Shown one piece after another: positions 7,532 through 14,684 of a stretch of DNA of 40,669 bases. Both the position numbers and the translations under genes were made by a program. Positions within the stretch are counted from its first letter, which is position 1; each line of letters starts with the position of its first letter. Below the pieces are notes generated by a model that worked only from the letters and a program-made list of their open reading frames with translations, did no database searches and had not been told where the DNA came from. This DNA is from Tabrizicola sp. Lineage in GTDB: Bacteria; Pseudomonadota; Alphaproteobacteria; Rhodobacterales; Rhodobacteraceae. Location: positions 1 to 40,669 of the forward strand of contig JAEULQ010000104.1 of the NCBI GenBank assembly GCA_016792685.1, given 5' to 3'.

Positions 7532-7568
7532 GTGACTGCCGGACCGCTGTCCAGGCTGTCAGTGCGGC

Positions 7569-8408
7569 TTAGCGGAAGCCGAACTTGCCGTTCTGGTTGG
7601 CGTGCTTGTCGGCGGGCAGGATCTCCTCGATCACGTCCCAGTGCTCAACGATCCTGCCGCTTTCGACCCGGAAGAGATCGTAGAAGCTGGTGTGCTTGCC
7701 GGCAAAGCTGCCCTCGCTGACAGTCAGAACGAAATTGCCCTTGCCGAAGACGCCGTGCAGGGTCTTGTACTCCATCGTGACGCCAGCCTTGGCCATGGCT
7801 TCCAGCGCTGCGGACAGGCCCGAGAGGCCGTCGGCGATCTGGGGGTTGTGCTGGGTGTAGGCGTCGCCGTCGATATAGGTCGGAAGCAGGTCGAACTTGC
7901 CGCCCACCAGGATGTCGGTGACGAACCCCTTCACCAGCGCCTTGTTCTCGGCGGTCTTGTCCAGATCGGTGATCTCGGTCGGGCCATCGATCATGCTGTG
8001 ACCCGAGGGGTTGGGACCAGCGGTTTCCTGCAGGTTGTCCCAGTGTTCGACGATCTTGCCGTCTTCGAAGCGGAAGATGTCGAAGCCGATCTTCGGGCCG
8101 AAGAAGTTGTAGTCGGTATGGGCCACGACATAGTCGCCGTCTTCGAACACCCGGATCGTGTCGACCCTGGTCTGACCCGGCGGAAGCTGGGCCAGGACGG
8201 CGCCAAGCCCCTCAAGACCATCGGCGACCATGAGGTTGTGCTGGTTGTACTTGTCGGGATTGACGATGGCGACCGGCTCGGTCGCGCCGGTTTCAAGGGA
8301 TTTCAGCAGGTCGACGACTTGCTGTTCGCGGGGGGTCAGGTCGCCTGCAAGCGCTGCGGTTGACATGAGCGCCGCAGTCGCGGCGGCTGACATGAGGGCG
8401 GATTTCAT
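7569..8408 (-). CDS. Secreted protein with two tandem SnoaL/NTF2-like domains
   Basis: A 279-residue protein. An N-terminal signal peptide (MKSALMSAAATAALMSTAALA, cleavage near residue 21) points to the periplasm. Two copies of a SnoaL-like (NTF2 fold) domain follow. The internal duplication is directly visible: QHN plus ADGLEGL at 56-68 matches QHN plus ADGLSGL at 186-198, and KIVEHWD at 118-124 matches RIVEHWD at 252-258. The fold often binds or isomerises small hydrophobic molecules; no reaction can be assigned. AAGGACACAGG precedes the ATG. It lies 118 bp downstream of the Rrf2 gene on the same strand, and the spacer carries overlapping palindromes, which suggests control by that regulator. 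Confidence 0.85.
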   Translation of the reverse strand: MKSALMSAAATAALMSTAALAGDLTPREQQVVDLLKSLETGATEPVAIVNPDKYNQHNLMVADGLEGLGAVLAQLPPGQTRVDTIRVFEDGDYVVAHTDYNFFGPKIGFDIFRFEDGKIVEHWDNLQETAGPNPSGHSMIDGPTEITDLDKTAENKALVKGFVTDILVGGKFDLLPTYIDGDAYTQHNPQIADGLSGLSAALEAMAKAGVTMEYKTLHGVFGKGNFVLTVSEGSFAGKHTSFYDLFRVESGRIVEHWDVIEEILPADKHANQNGKFGFR

Positions 8409-8423
8409 CCTGTGTCCTTTCTG

Positions 8424-8456
8424 GTTACATAACGATATGTAACTAGATTAGTTACA
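8424..8456 (-). promoter_or_regulatory. Two overlapping palindromic operators before the NTF2-like gene
   Basis: GTTACATA (8424-8431) pairs with TATGTAAC (8436-8443) across 4 nt, and TGTAACTA (8438-8445) pairs with TAGTTACA (8449-8456) across GAT. The middle half-site is shared, so three GTTAC-type half-sites alternate in orientation. On the minus strand a TTGACC (8468-8463) fits a -35, with the expected -10 falling inside the palindromes (TAGTTA at 8445-8440, a poor match). Binding here should block RNA polymerase. The Rrf2 regulator encoded next door is the obvious candidate protein. Confidence 0.6.
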
Positions 8457-8526
8457 GATTGAGGTCAAGTCATGCCCCGGCGGTTTCACTGGCAATTTGC
8501 CTCGTTCAGGATCGTGGTTTCGGGCC

Positions 8527-8943
8527 TCAGTCGGCGGTCTGGAACTCGACCGCGAGGTCCGCGAGGGTCCGCCCCCGCAGCTGTTCGGCCAAGGCCTGTT
8601 CCGCCCCGCGCATCTCGGCGGAGAGGACCTTTGCGACCTTGCGGCCGACCGGGCAGGCGGGGTTGGGCGTGTCGTGAATGCCGAACCGCCCGAAATCATC
8701 CGAGATGGCCTGGTAGATATCGAGAAGCGTGATCTCTTCGGGCAGGCGTGCCAGATGCGCGCCGCCGCCTGCACCCATCTGCACCCGGATCAGCCCCGCC
8801 TTGGACAGAAGCGGCAGGAGCCGCCGGATGACCACCGGATTGGTTCCCACGCTGCCGGCGATATGTTCGGAATCCACCGCTTCTGGCCGCAAATGGGCCA
8901 GCAGGCTGAGGACATGGGTCGCCACGGCAAAACGGGTGTTCAT
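8527..8943 (-). CDS. Rrf2-family transcriptional regulator (cluster-less, YwnA-like)
   Basis: A 138-residue winged-helix DNA-binding protein of the Rrf2 family. The helix-turn-helix is at about 22-52 (VDSEHIAGSVGTNPVVIRRLLPLLSKAGLI), followed by the wing (MGAGGGAHLARLPEEITLLDIYQAI). Members such as IscR and NsrR carry three cysteines for an Fe-S cluster; here there is one Cys (Cys97, in NPACPVGRK), so a cluster is unlikely and sensing by a single thiol or a ligand is more plausible. Its promoter holds an inverted repeat in the -35/-10 spacer, suggesting autorepression. The start leaves only six nucleotides after the -10 box and no ribosome-binding site, consistent with a leaderless message. 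Confidence 0.88.
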   Translation of the reverse strand: MNTRFAVATHVLSLLAHLRPEAVDSEHIAGSVGTNPVVIRRLLPLLSKAGLIRVQMGAGGGAHLARLPEEITLLDIYQAISDDFGRFGIHDTPNPACPVGRKVAKVLSAEMRGAEQALAEQLRGRTLADLAVEFQTAD

Positions 8944-8949
8944 GCCGCA

Positions 8950-8978
8950 AGTATAGTGTCACTTGTCCGGTGACACAA
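8950..8978 (-). promoter_or_regulatory. Rrf2 gene promoter with operator in the spacer
   Basis: On the minus strand, TATACT (8955-8950) is a 5/6 -10 box, and TTGTGT (8978-8973) lies exactly 17 bp upstream as a weaker -35. A perfect inverted repeat GTGTCAC (8956-8962) / GTGACAC (8970-8976) fills the spacer and enters the -35. The ATG follows the -10 by six bases, so transcription should begin at or next to the start codon. Confidence 0.65.
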
Positions 8979-9015
8979 TCGACGCAGCAGGCCCTGGCCC
9001 TGGCATAGGGCGAGG

Positions 9016-10461
9016 TCAGAACGGGTAGTGCTGGTGCGGATCCTCGACCGTCAGCCAGCGCAGGTCGGTGAAGGAGGCGATCCCCGCCCTGCCCCCGAAG
9101 CGTCCGTGGCCCGAGGCCTTGACGCCCCCGAAAGGCATCTGCGGTTCATCCGCGACCGTGGGGCCGTTGATGTGGCAGATGCCGCTTTCGATCCGGTTGG
9201 CCACAGCCATGGCCCGGCGGATGTCGCGCGAGAAGACTGCTGCCGACAGGCCATATTCAGTGTCATTCGCCACCCGCACGGCCTCATCCTCGTCACGGAC
9301 GCGGATGATCGGCTTGACCGGGCCAAAGCTTTCCTCGGCATAGATGCGCATGTCGGGGGTCACATGGTCGACAACCGTTGCCGCAACCACAGCGCCAGAC
9401 CGGGTGCCGCCGCAAAGGACGGCCGCGCCCTTGGCCCGCGCATCGGCGATGATCGCCTCCATCTTCTCACCCGCGCCGGGCGCGCAGAGCCCGCCCAGCA
9501 CCACCTTGCCCCGAGGATCGCCCGCTGGCAGGGCTGCGGCCCGGGCGGCAAAGCGCTGTGCGAAGTCGTCGGCGATGCTTTCGGCCACGATCACCCGTTC
9601 GGTCGACATGCAGATCTGGCCCTGGTTCATGAAACACCCGAAGATCGCGGCATTCACGGCGGCCTCGATATCGGCATCCTCCAGCACGACCAGAGGTGCC
9701 TTGCCGCCCAGTTCCAAAAGAGCGGGCTTGAGCTCTTCGCCGGCGATGCGGCCGATGATGCGGCCAACGCGGGTCGATCCGGTGAAGTTCACATGCCGGA
9801 CCTCAGGCGCGCGGATCAGCGCTTCGACCAGGGTTGCCGCATCCTCGGGCGCATTGGACAGGACGTTGATCACCCCATCGGGCAGGCCCGCCTCGGTCAG
9901 GCAGTCCCCGATCAGGCGGTGGGTGGCGGGGCAGAATTCCGACGCCTTCAGGATCACCGTATTGCCGCAGGCAATCGGCATGGCCACGGCCCGGGTGCCA
10001 AGGATCACCGGCGCGTTCCAGGGCGCGATGCCGAGGCAGACACCCTTGGGCCGGGCCACGGCCATGGCCAGGGTACCGGGCTTGTTGGCGGGGATCACCT
10101 CGCCCCCGATCTGGGTGACGAGGGCCGCAGCTTCGCGCAGGATATCGGCGCCGAGGCGGACATTGAAGCTGATCCAGGGCGCGGTCGCACCGGTCTCGGC
10201 CATGGCAGCGGCGATGAAATCGGCGCTGCGGGCCTCCATGATCTCGGCCGCCCGGTTCAGAAGGCGCCGTCGTTCGGCGGGTGCGGTCGCTGCCCAGGCC
10301 GGGAATGCGGCCCGCGCGGCCCGGACGGCGGCCAGCGCATCGGCTACCGACGCAGCGGCGGCAGTCGAGGCGAGCTCACCGGTGACGGGATCGTTGCGCA
10401 GGGTGACCTGGCCACCCGCGGCCGGGACCGATTGGCCCGCGATCAAGAGGTCGATCTTCAT
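9016..10461 (-). CDS. NAD(P)-dependent aldehyde dehydrogenase, vanillin/salicylaldehyde dehydrogenase-like
   Basis: A 481-residue ALDH-superfamily enzyme oxidising an aldehyde to its acid. Visible residues: Asn149 (APWNAP), Lys172 (ILKASE), the general base Glu250 (LLELGGKAP), nucleophile Cys284 (GQICMSTERV), and FGPVKPIIRV. The C-terminus (DLRWLTVEDPHQHYPF) resembles vanillin and salicylaldehyde dehydrogenases. The ATG at 10459-10461 has GGAG upstream; an in-frame extension overlaps the SDR gene and is not used. It is the last gene of the eight-gene minus-strand unit, 13 bp after the SDR. A paralogue opens the same operon at 16057-17493, so two aldehydes may be handled. The aromatic-aldehyde substrate is inferred. 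Confidence 0.88.
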   Translation of the reverse strand: MKIDLLIAGQSVPAAGGQVTLRNDPVTGELASTAAAASVADALAAVRAARAAFPAWAATAPAERRRLLNRAAEIMEARSADFIAAAMAETGATAPWISFNVRLGADILREAAALVTQIGGEVIPANKPGTLAMAVARPKGVCLGIAPWNAPVILGTRAVAMPIACGNTVILKASEFCPATHRLIGDCLTEAGLPDGVINVLSNAPEDAATLVEALIRAPEVRHVNFTGSTRVGRIIGRIAGEELKPALLELGGKAPLVVLEDADIEAAVNAAIFGCFMNQGQICMSTERVIVAESIADDFAQRFAARAAALPAGDPRGKVVLGGLCAPGAGEKMEAIIADARAKGAAVLCGGTRSGAVVAATVVDHVTPDMRIYAEESFGPVKPIIRVRDEDEAVRVANDTEYGLSAAVFSRDIRRAMAVANRIESGICHINGPTVADEPQMPFGGVKASGHGRFGGRAGIASFTDLRWLTVEDPHQHYPF

Positions 10462-10474
10462 GCGGAGGGCTCCT

Positions 10475-11263
10475 TCACAGATCCAGGACTTCGGCGTTGA
10501 GCGAGGCTTCGAGCCCGCCGTCATTGGCAATATTGGTCCCGTTGATCCAGCGCGCGGCATCCGAACAGAGGAACAGGATCACCGGCGCGATGTCGGCAGC
10601 GGTGCCGGGGCGGCCGACGCGGGAAATGTCGCCGTCGACCTTGCTGTCACCCAGGACCAGGCGGAACTGGGTCAGGATCGGCGTAGTGACCGGCCCGGGC
10701 GAGACGGAGTTGACCCGGATCCCTTTCGCGCGGAACAGCGGCTGATGGGCGGCCAAGATCGTCCAGACCAGAAGGATTTCCTTCGAGACGGGATAGGCAT
10801 TGGCATCAGTGATCCCGTGGTCAAGGGCCGCCCGGACCGGGTCAGGAAAGCCACCCATGCGGGCAATGGCGCGGGCGCGGGCGATGTTCTGGCGCCAGCC
10901 GTAACCGGCAATCGAGGCGACATTGACCACAGCCCCGGCCTGCCGCAGCTTTGGCGCGAGGCCTTCGCTCAGCGCCTTGAGGCCGAAGACATTGACGGCC
11001 AGCGTATGGGCGGCACCGGTCTGGCCAGAAACGCCCGCCACGTTGCACAGCGCGTCGATCCCGTCGGGTATTGCGGCCACGATCCCGGCCACACCTTCTG
11101 CCGTCGAAAGGTCGCCAGCCAGGAACTGGCCAAGGGGCTGGTCGGGCCGGGTCCTGTCGATCCCGATCACTTCGGCGCCAAGCTGCAGCGCGAGTTCCGC
11201 CGTCCTGCGCCCGATGCCGCTTGCGACGCCGGTAATGACCAGCGTCTTGCCGAAAAGCATCAT
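10475..11263 (-). CDS. Short-chain dehydrogenase, coniferyl-alcohol-dehydrogenase-like
   Basis: A 262-residue classical SDR. The Rossmann dinucleotide motif is TGVASGIG (11-18), with Asp36 after the second strand suggesting NAD preference. CNVAG (73-77), Asn91, Ser117 and Tyr157-x3-Lys161 (YPVSK) complete the active site. The C-terminal pattern (SPGPVTTPIL, RWINGTNIANDGG) recalls coniferyl-alcohol dehydrogenase CalA and 3-alpha-hydroxysteroid dehydrogenases; this is a recollection, not a search. The likely reaction is oxidation of an alcohol to an aldehyde or ketone, feeding the neighbouring aldehyde dehydrogenases. The first of two ATGs is preceded by GGAG and overlaps the permease stop by four bases. 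Confidence 0.83.
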   Translation of the reverse strand: MMLFGKTLVITGVASGIGRRTAELALQLGAEVIGIDRTRPDQPLGQFLAGDLSTAEGVAGIVAAIPDGIDALCNVAGVSGQTGAAHTLAVNVFGLKALSEGLAPKLRQAGAVVNVASIAGYGWRQNIARARAIARMGGFPDPVRAALDHGITDANAYPVSKEILLVWTILAAHQPLFRAKGIRVNSVSPGPVTTPILTQFRLVLGDSKVDGDISRVGRPGTAADIAPVILFLCSDAARWINGTNIANDGGLEASLNAEVLDL

Positions 11264-12261
11264 GTCCGATCTCCGTTCCCTTGGGTGACTGAATAGCCGA
11301 AGGGCAGAAGCCGGAGGCCTATGGCCCCCCAGGCGCCTTTCGGCAGGTAAAGCGAGAAGACCATGGCGGTCGCGCCGAGCCCGATCAGATACCAGACGCC
11401 AGTTGCGGCGAACCAGGTCTCGATCAGGAAGAAGAGGCAGGCGCCGAGGATCGCGCCTTCGAACCGGCCGATCCCGCCGACCAGCACCATGAAGATCATG
11501 TAGGCGGTCCATTGCACGCTGAAATAGGTCTTGGGCTGGAACGAAGTGGCCGAGGCCAGCCAGATCGCGCCCGCAAGTCCGATCCCGAAGGCGGAGAGGA
11601 CGAAGATCACCTGCTTGGTACGGAAGGCATCGACGCCCAGCGAGCCCGCCGCCTCTTCATTGTCGCGGATCGCCTGGATCGCGAGGCCAAGCCGCGACCG
11701 CAGAAGGGCGGCAAGCAGCCCCAGGACCAGGAGCATGGCCAGAAGCGCCATCCAGAACACCATCAACCGCCGGGTTTCGGTGTCATAGGCGTTCAGTGCC
11801 ACCAGCGAGCGTCCGGTTTCGCCCTGAATCAGCGGGTCGAGGTTCACCAGAAGATGGCTGACCGAGGCGAGAACCCACATGCCGATGGCGAACTCGCCCC
11901 CGCGGAGCCGCAGCATGACCAGCGAGACGGGCCAGGACAGCAGTGCCACGGCCAGGCCGGCCAGGGCGACGGCGACGAAGGGATCGACGCCCGCTTCGCT
12001 GAGGCGGATCGTGGCATAGGCGCCGAGGCCGAAGAACATCTGCTGGCCGATCGAGACCAGCCCGCCATAGCCCGCCAAGGCGTTCCACATCGCGGCCAGA
12101 AGGACATAGACGCAAAGCGCGGTCAGCCGGTTGATCACGCCTGCGCCCGCATACCAGGGCGCAACCGCCAGAAGGAGGGCCACCGCGAGCATTGCCCAGA
12201 GGCCGATGCGCGTGGCTTTGGTCGAGCGGTCGACGCGCATGTCGGGGGCCGAAGCGGTCAT
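11260..12261 (-). CDS. Branched-chain-amino-acid-type ABC transporter permease (LivM-like)
   Basis: A 333-residue inner-membrane permease of the HAAT (LIV) ABC family with many hydrophobic segments. The family hallmark is GRSRLGLAIQAIRDNEEAAGSLGVD-like; here it is LRSRLGLAIQAIRDNEEAA, the EAA-type loop that docks on the ATPases, and NALAGYGGLVSIGQQMFFGLGAY is the LivM N-terminal signature. The ATG at 12259-12261 has AAAGGAC upstream and overlaps the LivH stop as ATGA. It pairs with LivH (12258-13163). Transporters of this family also import aromatic acids, amides and urea, so leucine is not assumed as substrate. Confidence 0.9.
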   Translation of the reverse strand: MTASAPDMRVDRSTKATRIGLWAMLAVALLLAVAPWYAGAGVINRLTALCVYVLLAAMWNALAGYGGLVSIGQQMFFGLGAYATIRLSEAGVDPFVAVALAGLAVALLSWPVSLVMLRLRGGEFAIGMWVLASVSHLLVNLDPLIQGETGRSLVALNAYDTETRRLMVFWMALLAMLLVLGLLAALLRSRLGLAIQAIRDNEEAAGSLGVDAFRTKQVIFVLSAFGIGLAGAIWLASATSFQPKTYFSVQWTAYMIFMVLVGGIGRFEGAILGACLFFLIETWFAATGVWYLIGLGATAMVFSLYLPKGAWGAIGLRLLPFGYSVTQGNGDRT

Positions 12262-13163
12262 GCGTTTGTCCTTTCGTCCTGGGATGGGCGCCGAAACGGG
12301 GCGCGCAGGGCCTCGTCCAGGGCAAAGAGGCGAGCGAAGAGCACGGCCAGAAAGGCCAGATGCCCGCCCAAGAGAAAGCCTTGCGGGTGGATCATCGCGC
12401 CAATGGTCTGCGCGAAGGCCAGGATCATGGCGCCGGCCAAAGTTCCCCAAAGGCTGCGCGTTCCGCCGATGATTGCGGCCTCGAAGGCGAAGAGCAGCTG
12501 CGGCGCCCCGGAATAGGCGTCAAACGTGCCGCGCAGGCCAAGGGCAAGGCCGGACAGCCCTACCGTCACGGTGGCCAGCGCTGCGGCTGCGGCGGCCGTC
12601 TTGCGCGCGTCGATCCCGACGATTTCCGCCGTGACCGGGTCAAGCGCCGTCGCGCGGATGCGGCGGCCAAGCGCGGTCCGGGCAAGCATGGCTTGCAGGG
12701 CCCCGATCACCAGGATTGCCGCAAGCAGGATCCAGACCGGGACCTTGCCGAGGAAGATGCCGCCGGGCAGCTCGTAGGAGGCCCAGGCCAGATCGCCGAT
12801 GAAGGGCGACAGCGAGCGCGTGTCGGCGCCGAACTGCTGGAACATCAGGTTGTCGAGCACGATCGACAGACCGAAGGTCGACAGGATCGGCAGAAGCTCG
12901 CCCCCCCGCGCGCTGCGTTCGAGCAGGAAGCGTTGCAGATACCATCCCAGAAGCGCCATCGGCGGCAGCACCAGAAGCGCCCCGCCGAAGGGCACGACGT
13001 CCAGCCGGTCCGCCAGAAGCCAGATTGCATAGGCGGCCAGGATGGCAAGCGTGCCATGGGCCAGGTTGATGACCCGCATCACCTGCATCATGAAGGCCAG
13101 ACCCACGGCAATCAGCGCGTAGTAGCCGCCCAGAAGCAGCGCGTTGGCAATCTGGAAGATCAT
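12258..13163 (-). CDS. Branched-chain-amino-acid-type ABC transporter permease (LivH-like)
   Basis: A 301-residue membrane permease. It begins with the LivH pattern NALLLGGYYALIAVGLAFMMQVMRVINLAHGTLAILAAY, and the cytoplasmic coupling loop reads ALGRRIRATALDPVTAEIVGIDARK. It forms a heterodimeric channel with the LivM-like protein. Start and stop overlap its neighbours by four bases on both sides (ATGA), so the livF-livH-livM block is tightly coupled. No substrate can be read from the permease itself. Confidence 0.9.
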   Translation of the reverse strand: MIFQIANALLLGGYYALIAVGLAFMMQVMRVINLAHGTLAILAAYAIWLLADRLDVVPFGGALLVLPPMALLGWYLQRFLLERSARGGELLPILSTFGLSIVLDNLMFQQFGADTRSLSPFIGDLAWASYELPGGIFLGKVPVWILLAAILVIGALQAMLARTALGRRIRATALDPVTAEIVGIDARKTAAAAAALATVTVGLSGLALGLRGTFDAYSGAPQLLFAFEAAIIGGTRSLWGTLAGAMILAFAQTIGAMIHPQGFLLGGHLAFLAVLFARLFALDEALRAPFRRPSQDERTNA

Positions 13164-13882
13164 GCGTGACCCCTTTGGCTGCGGGTCAGGCCGAAATAGG
13201 CCTGGGTGATCTCGTCCCGGTTCGTCGCCGCCATGGGACGGTCAAGGACGATGCGGCCCTCGAGCATGCAGAGGGCGCGGCTGGCCGTGCGCATCGCGCG
13301 TGACAGGTCCTGTTCGACCAGAAGGATCGTGGTTCCCGAAGCGAGGATGCCGTCGAGCGATCGGTAGACCTGGTCGATAACCAGCGGTGAAAGGCCCAGG
13401 CTGACCTCGTCGAGGATCAGGAAATCCGGATTGGCCATAAGCGCCCGGCCGATGGCGGTCGCCTGCTGTTCGCCGCCCGAAAGACCCGAGGCCCGGGCAT
13501 GGCGGCGCTTGACCAGATTGGGAAAGGTCTGGAACACCCGCTCGACAGTCCAGTCGCCGGGACGACCGCTGGTCGCCCCGAGGAGGAGGTTCTCGGTCAC
13601 CGTCATCTCGGCGAAAAGCCTGCGCCCCTCGGGCACCAACGCAAGGCCGCGCGCCAGTCGTTCATGCGCGCGCAGACCCGTCAGGTTCTCACCCTTGAAA
13701 TGCACGGTACCAGCTTCGGCGCGATGGGCGCCGGCAAGCGTGCGCAGGAGCGTCGTCTTGCCCGCGCCATTGGCCCCGATCAGGGCGACGACTTCGCCCT
13801 GGCCGATCTCAAGGCTCAGATCCCGGACTGCGCGGAACTGACCATAGCGGATGTCGAGGTTTTCGATGCGCAGGAGGGTCAT
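13160..13882 (-). CDS. ABC transporter ATP-binding protein (LivF-like)
   Basis: A 240-residue ATPase that energises the HAAT-type importer. Walker A is GANGAGKTT, the Q-loop region is VPEGRRLFAEMTVTENLLLGA, the signature is LSGGEQQATAIGRAL, Walker B is FLILDEVSLGLSP and the switch His is replaced by LLVEQDLSRAM, as is usual in LivF. I chose the ATG at 13880-13882, which shares one base with the LivG stop (TGATG) and follows a G-rich sequence; a GTG one codon upstream is an alternative. Confidence 0.9.
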   Translation of the reverse strand: MTLLRIENLDIRYGQFRAVRDLSLEIGQGEVVALIGANGAGKTTLLRTLAGAHRAEAGTVHFKGENLTGLRAHERLARGLALVPEGRRLFAEMTVTENLLLGATSGRPGDWTVERVFQTFPNLVKRRHARASGLSGGEQQATAIGRALMANPDFLILDEVSLGLSPLVIDQVYRSLDGILASGTTILLVEQDLSRAMRTASRALCMLEGRIVLDRPMAATNRDEITQAYFGLTRSQRGHA

Positions 13883-14619
13883 CACGCCCCCCCCAGATAG
13901 GCCCGCACCACCTGCGGGTCGGACATCACGGCTTGCGGATCGCCATCGGCGATGATGCGGCCCGCATCCATGCAGATGAGCCGACCGGCCACCTGCAAGA
14001 GGATATGGACGATATGTTCAATCCAGACGATCCCGATGCCGCGCCCGCGCAGGCCCCGGATGATGGCGACAAGCTCGGCCGCTTCGGCCTCGGTCAGCCC
14101 GCCGCCGATTTCGTCCAGAAGCAGGAATTTCGGCCCGGTCGCCAGCGCCCGCGCCAGTTCCAGACGCTTGCGGTCGAGCAGGCCCAGGCTTTCCGCCTGC
14201 CGGTTCGCCAGCGGCGTCATTCCGGAAAGCTCCAGCGCCGAAAAGGCGGCCTGGTGGGCGGCCTTGCCCTTGTGGCCACCGGCATGCATGGCACCGACGA
14301 GGACATTCTCGAAGACTGTCAGGCCGGTGAAGGGCTTGGGGATCTGGTGCGTGCGCATCAGACCCCGGGCCGACCGGACCGGGGCGCCCAGCGCGGTCAC
14401 GTCCTGCCCGTCAAGCTCGACCCGCCCGGCAGAGGGGGCGAGCGCGCCGGACAGGACCGCCATTAGTGTCGACTTGCCTGCGCCGTTCGGACCGACGATG
14501 CCGACGGCCTCGTCCGTGGTCATCCGGAAGTCGATGCCGTCAAGCACCGCCAGCGCACCGAAGCGCTTGCCAATACCGGTGGCGCGGATCGTGCCGGAAG
14601 GGGTCGTCGCGGTCTGCAT
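13882..14619 (-). CDS. ABC transporter ATP-binding protein (LivG-like)
   Basis: A 245-residue ATPase, partner of the LivF-like protein. Walker A is GPNGAGKST (43-51), Walker B FLLLDEIGGGL (Glu170) and the switch His202 lies in VWIEHIVHIL. The C-loop is unusual: where LSGGQ or LSYGQ is expected it reads SLGLLDRKRLELARALA (144-160), a form I recall from some LivG clades rather than a defect. The ATG at 14617-14619 is 65 bp after the substrate-binding-protein gene, and a stable hairpin lies in that gap. Confidence 0.9.
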   Translation of the reverse strand: MQTATTPSGTIRATGIGKRFGALAVLDGIDFRMTTDEAVGIVGPNGAGKSTLMAVLSGALAPSAGRVELDGQDVTALGAPVRSARGLMRTHQIPKPFTGLTVFENVLVGAMHAGGHKGKAAHQAAFSALELSGMTPLANRQAESLGLLDRKRLELARALATGPKFLLLDEIGGGLTEAEAAELVAIIRGLRGRGIGIVWIEHIVHILLQVAGRLICMDAGRIIADGDPQAVMSDPQVVRAYLGGA

Positions 14620-14651
14620 GGCGGGTCGGGCTCGATGAAAGGTCGGGAGAA

Positions 14652-14677
14652 GGCGCGGCGCAGGGAGCCGCCGCGCC
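14652..14677 (-). promoter_or_regulatory. Intercistronic hairpin between binding-protein gene and livG
   Basis: A 9-bp perfect GC stem, GGCGCGGCG (14652-14660) with CGCCGCGCC (14669-14677), with an 8-nt loop, lies just after the stop of the substrate-binding-protein gene. Such hairpins often protect the upstream segment of ABC-importer mRNAs from 3' decay, giving binding protein in excess of the membrane parts. That role is an inference here. Confidence 0.5.
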
Positions 14678-14684
14678 CGGCGGT

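Noticed and set aside
9344-11296. 650-codon open frame on the plus strand
   Set aside because: It lies opposite the aldehyde dehydrogenase and SDR genes, whose catalytic motifs are intact on the minus strand. The frame is Arg/Ala/Ser-rich noise.
14325-14510. LivG signature motif read as a broken ABC ATPase
   Set aside because: Its C-loop lacks LSGGQ, but LGLLDRK-type wording is a form I recall in functional LivG proteins, and Walker A, Walker B and switch His are intact.
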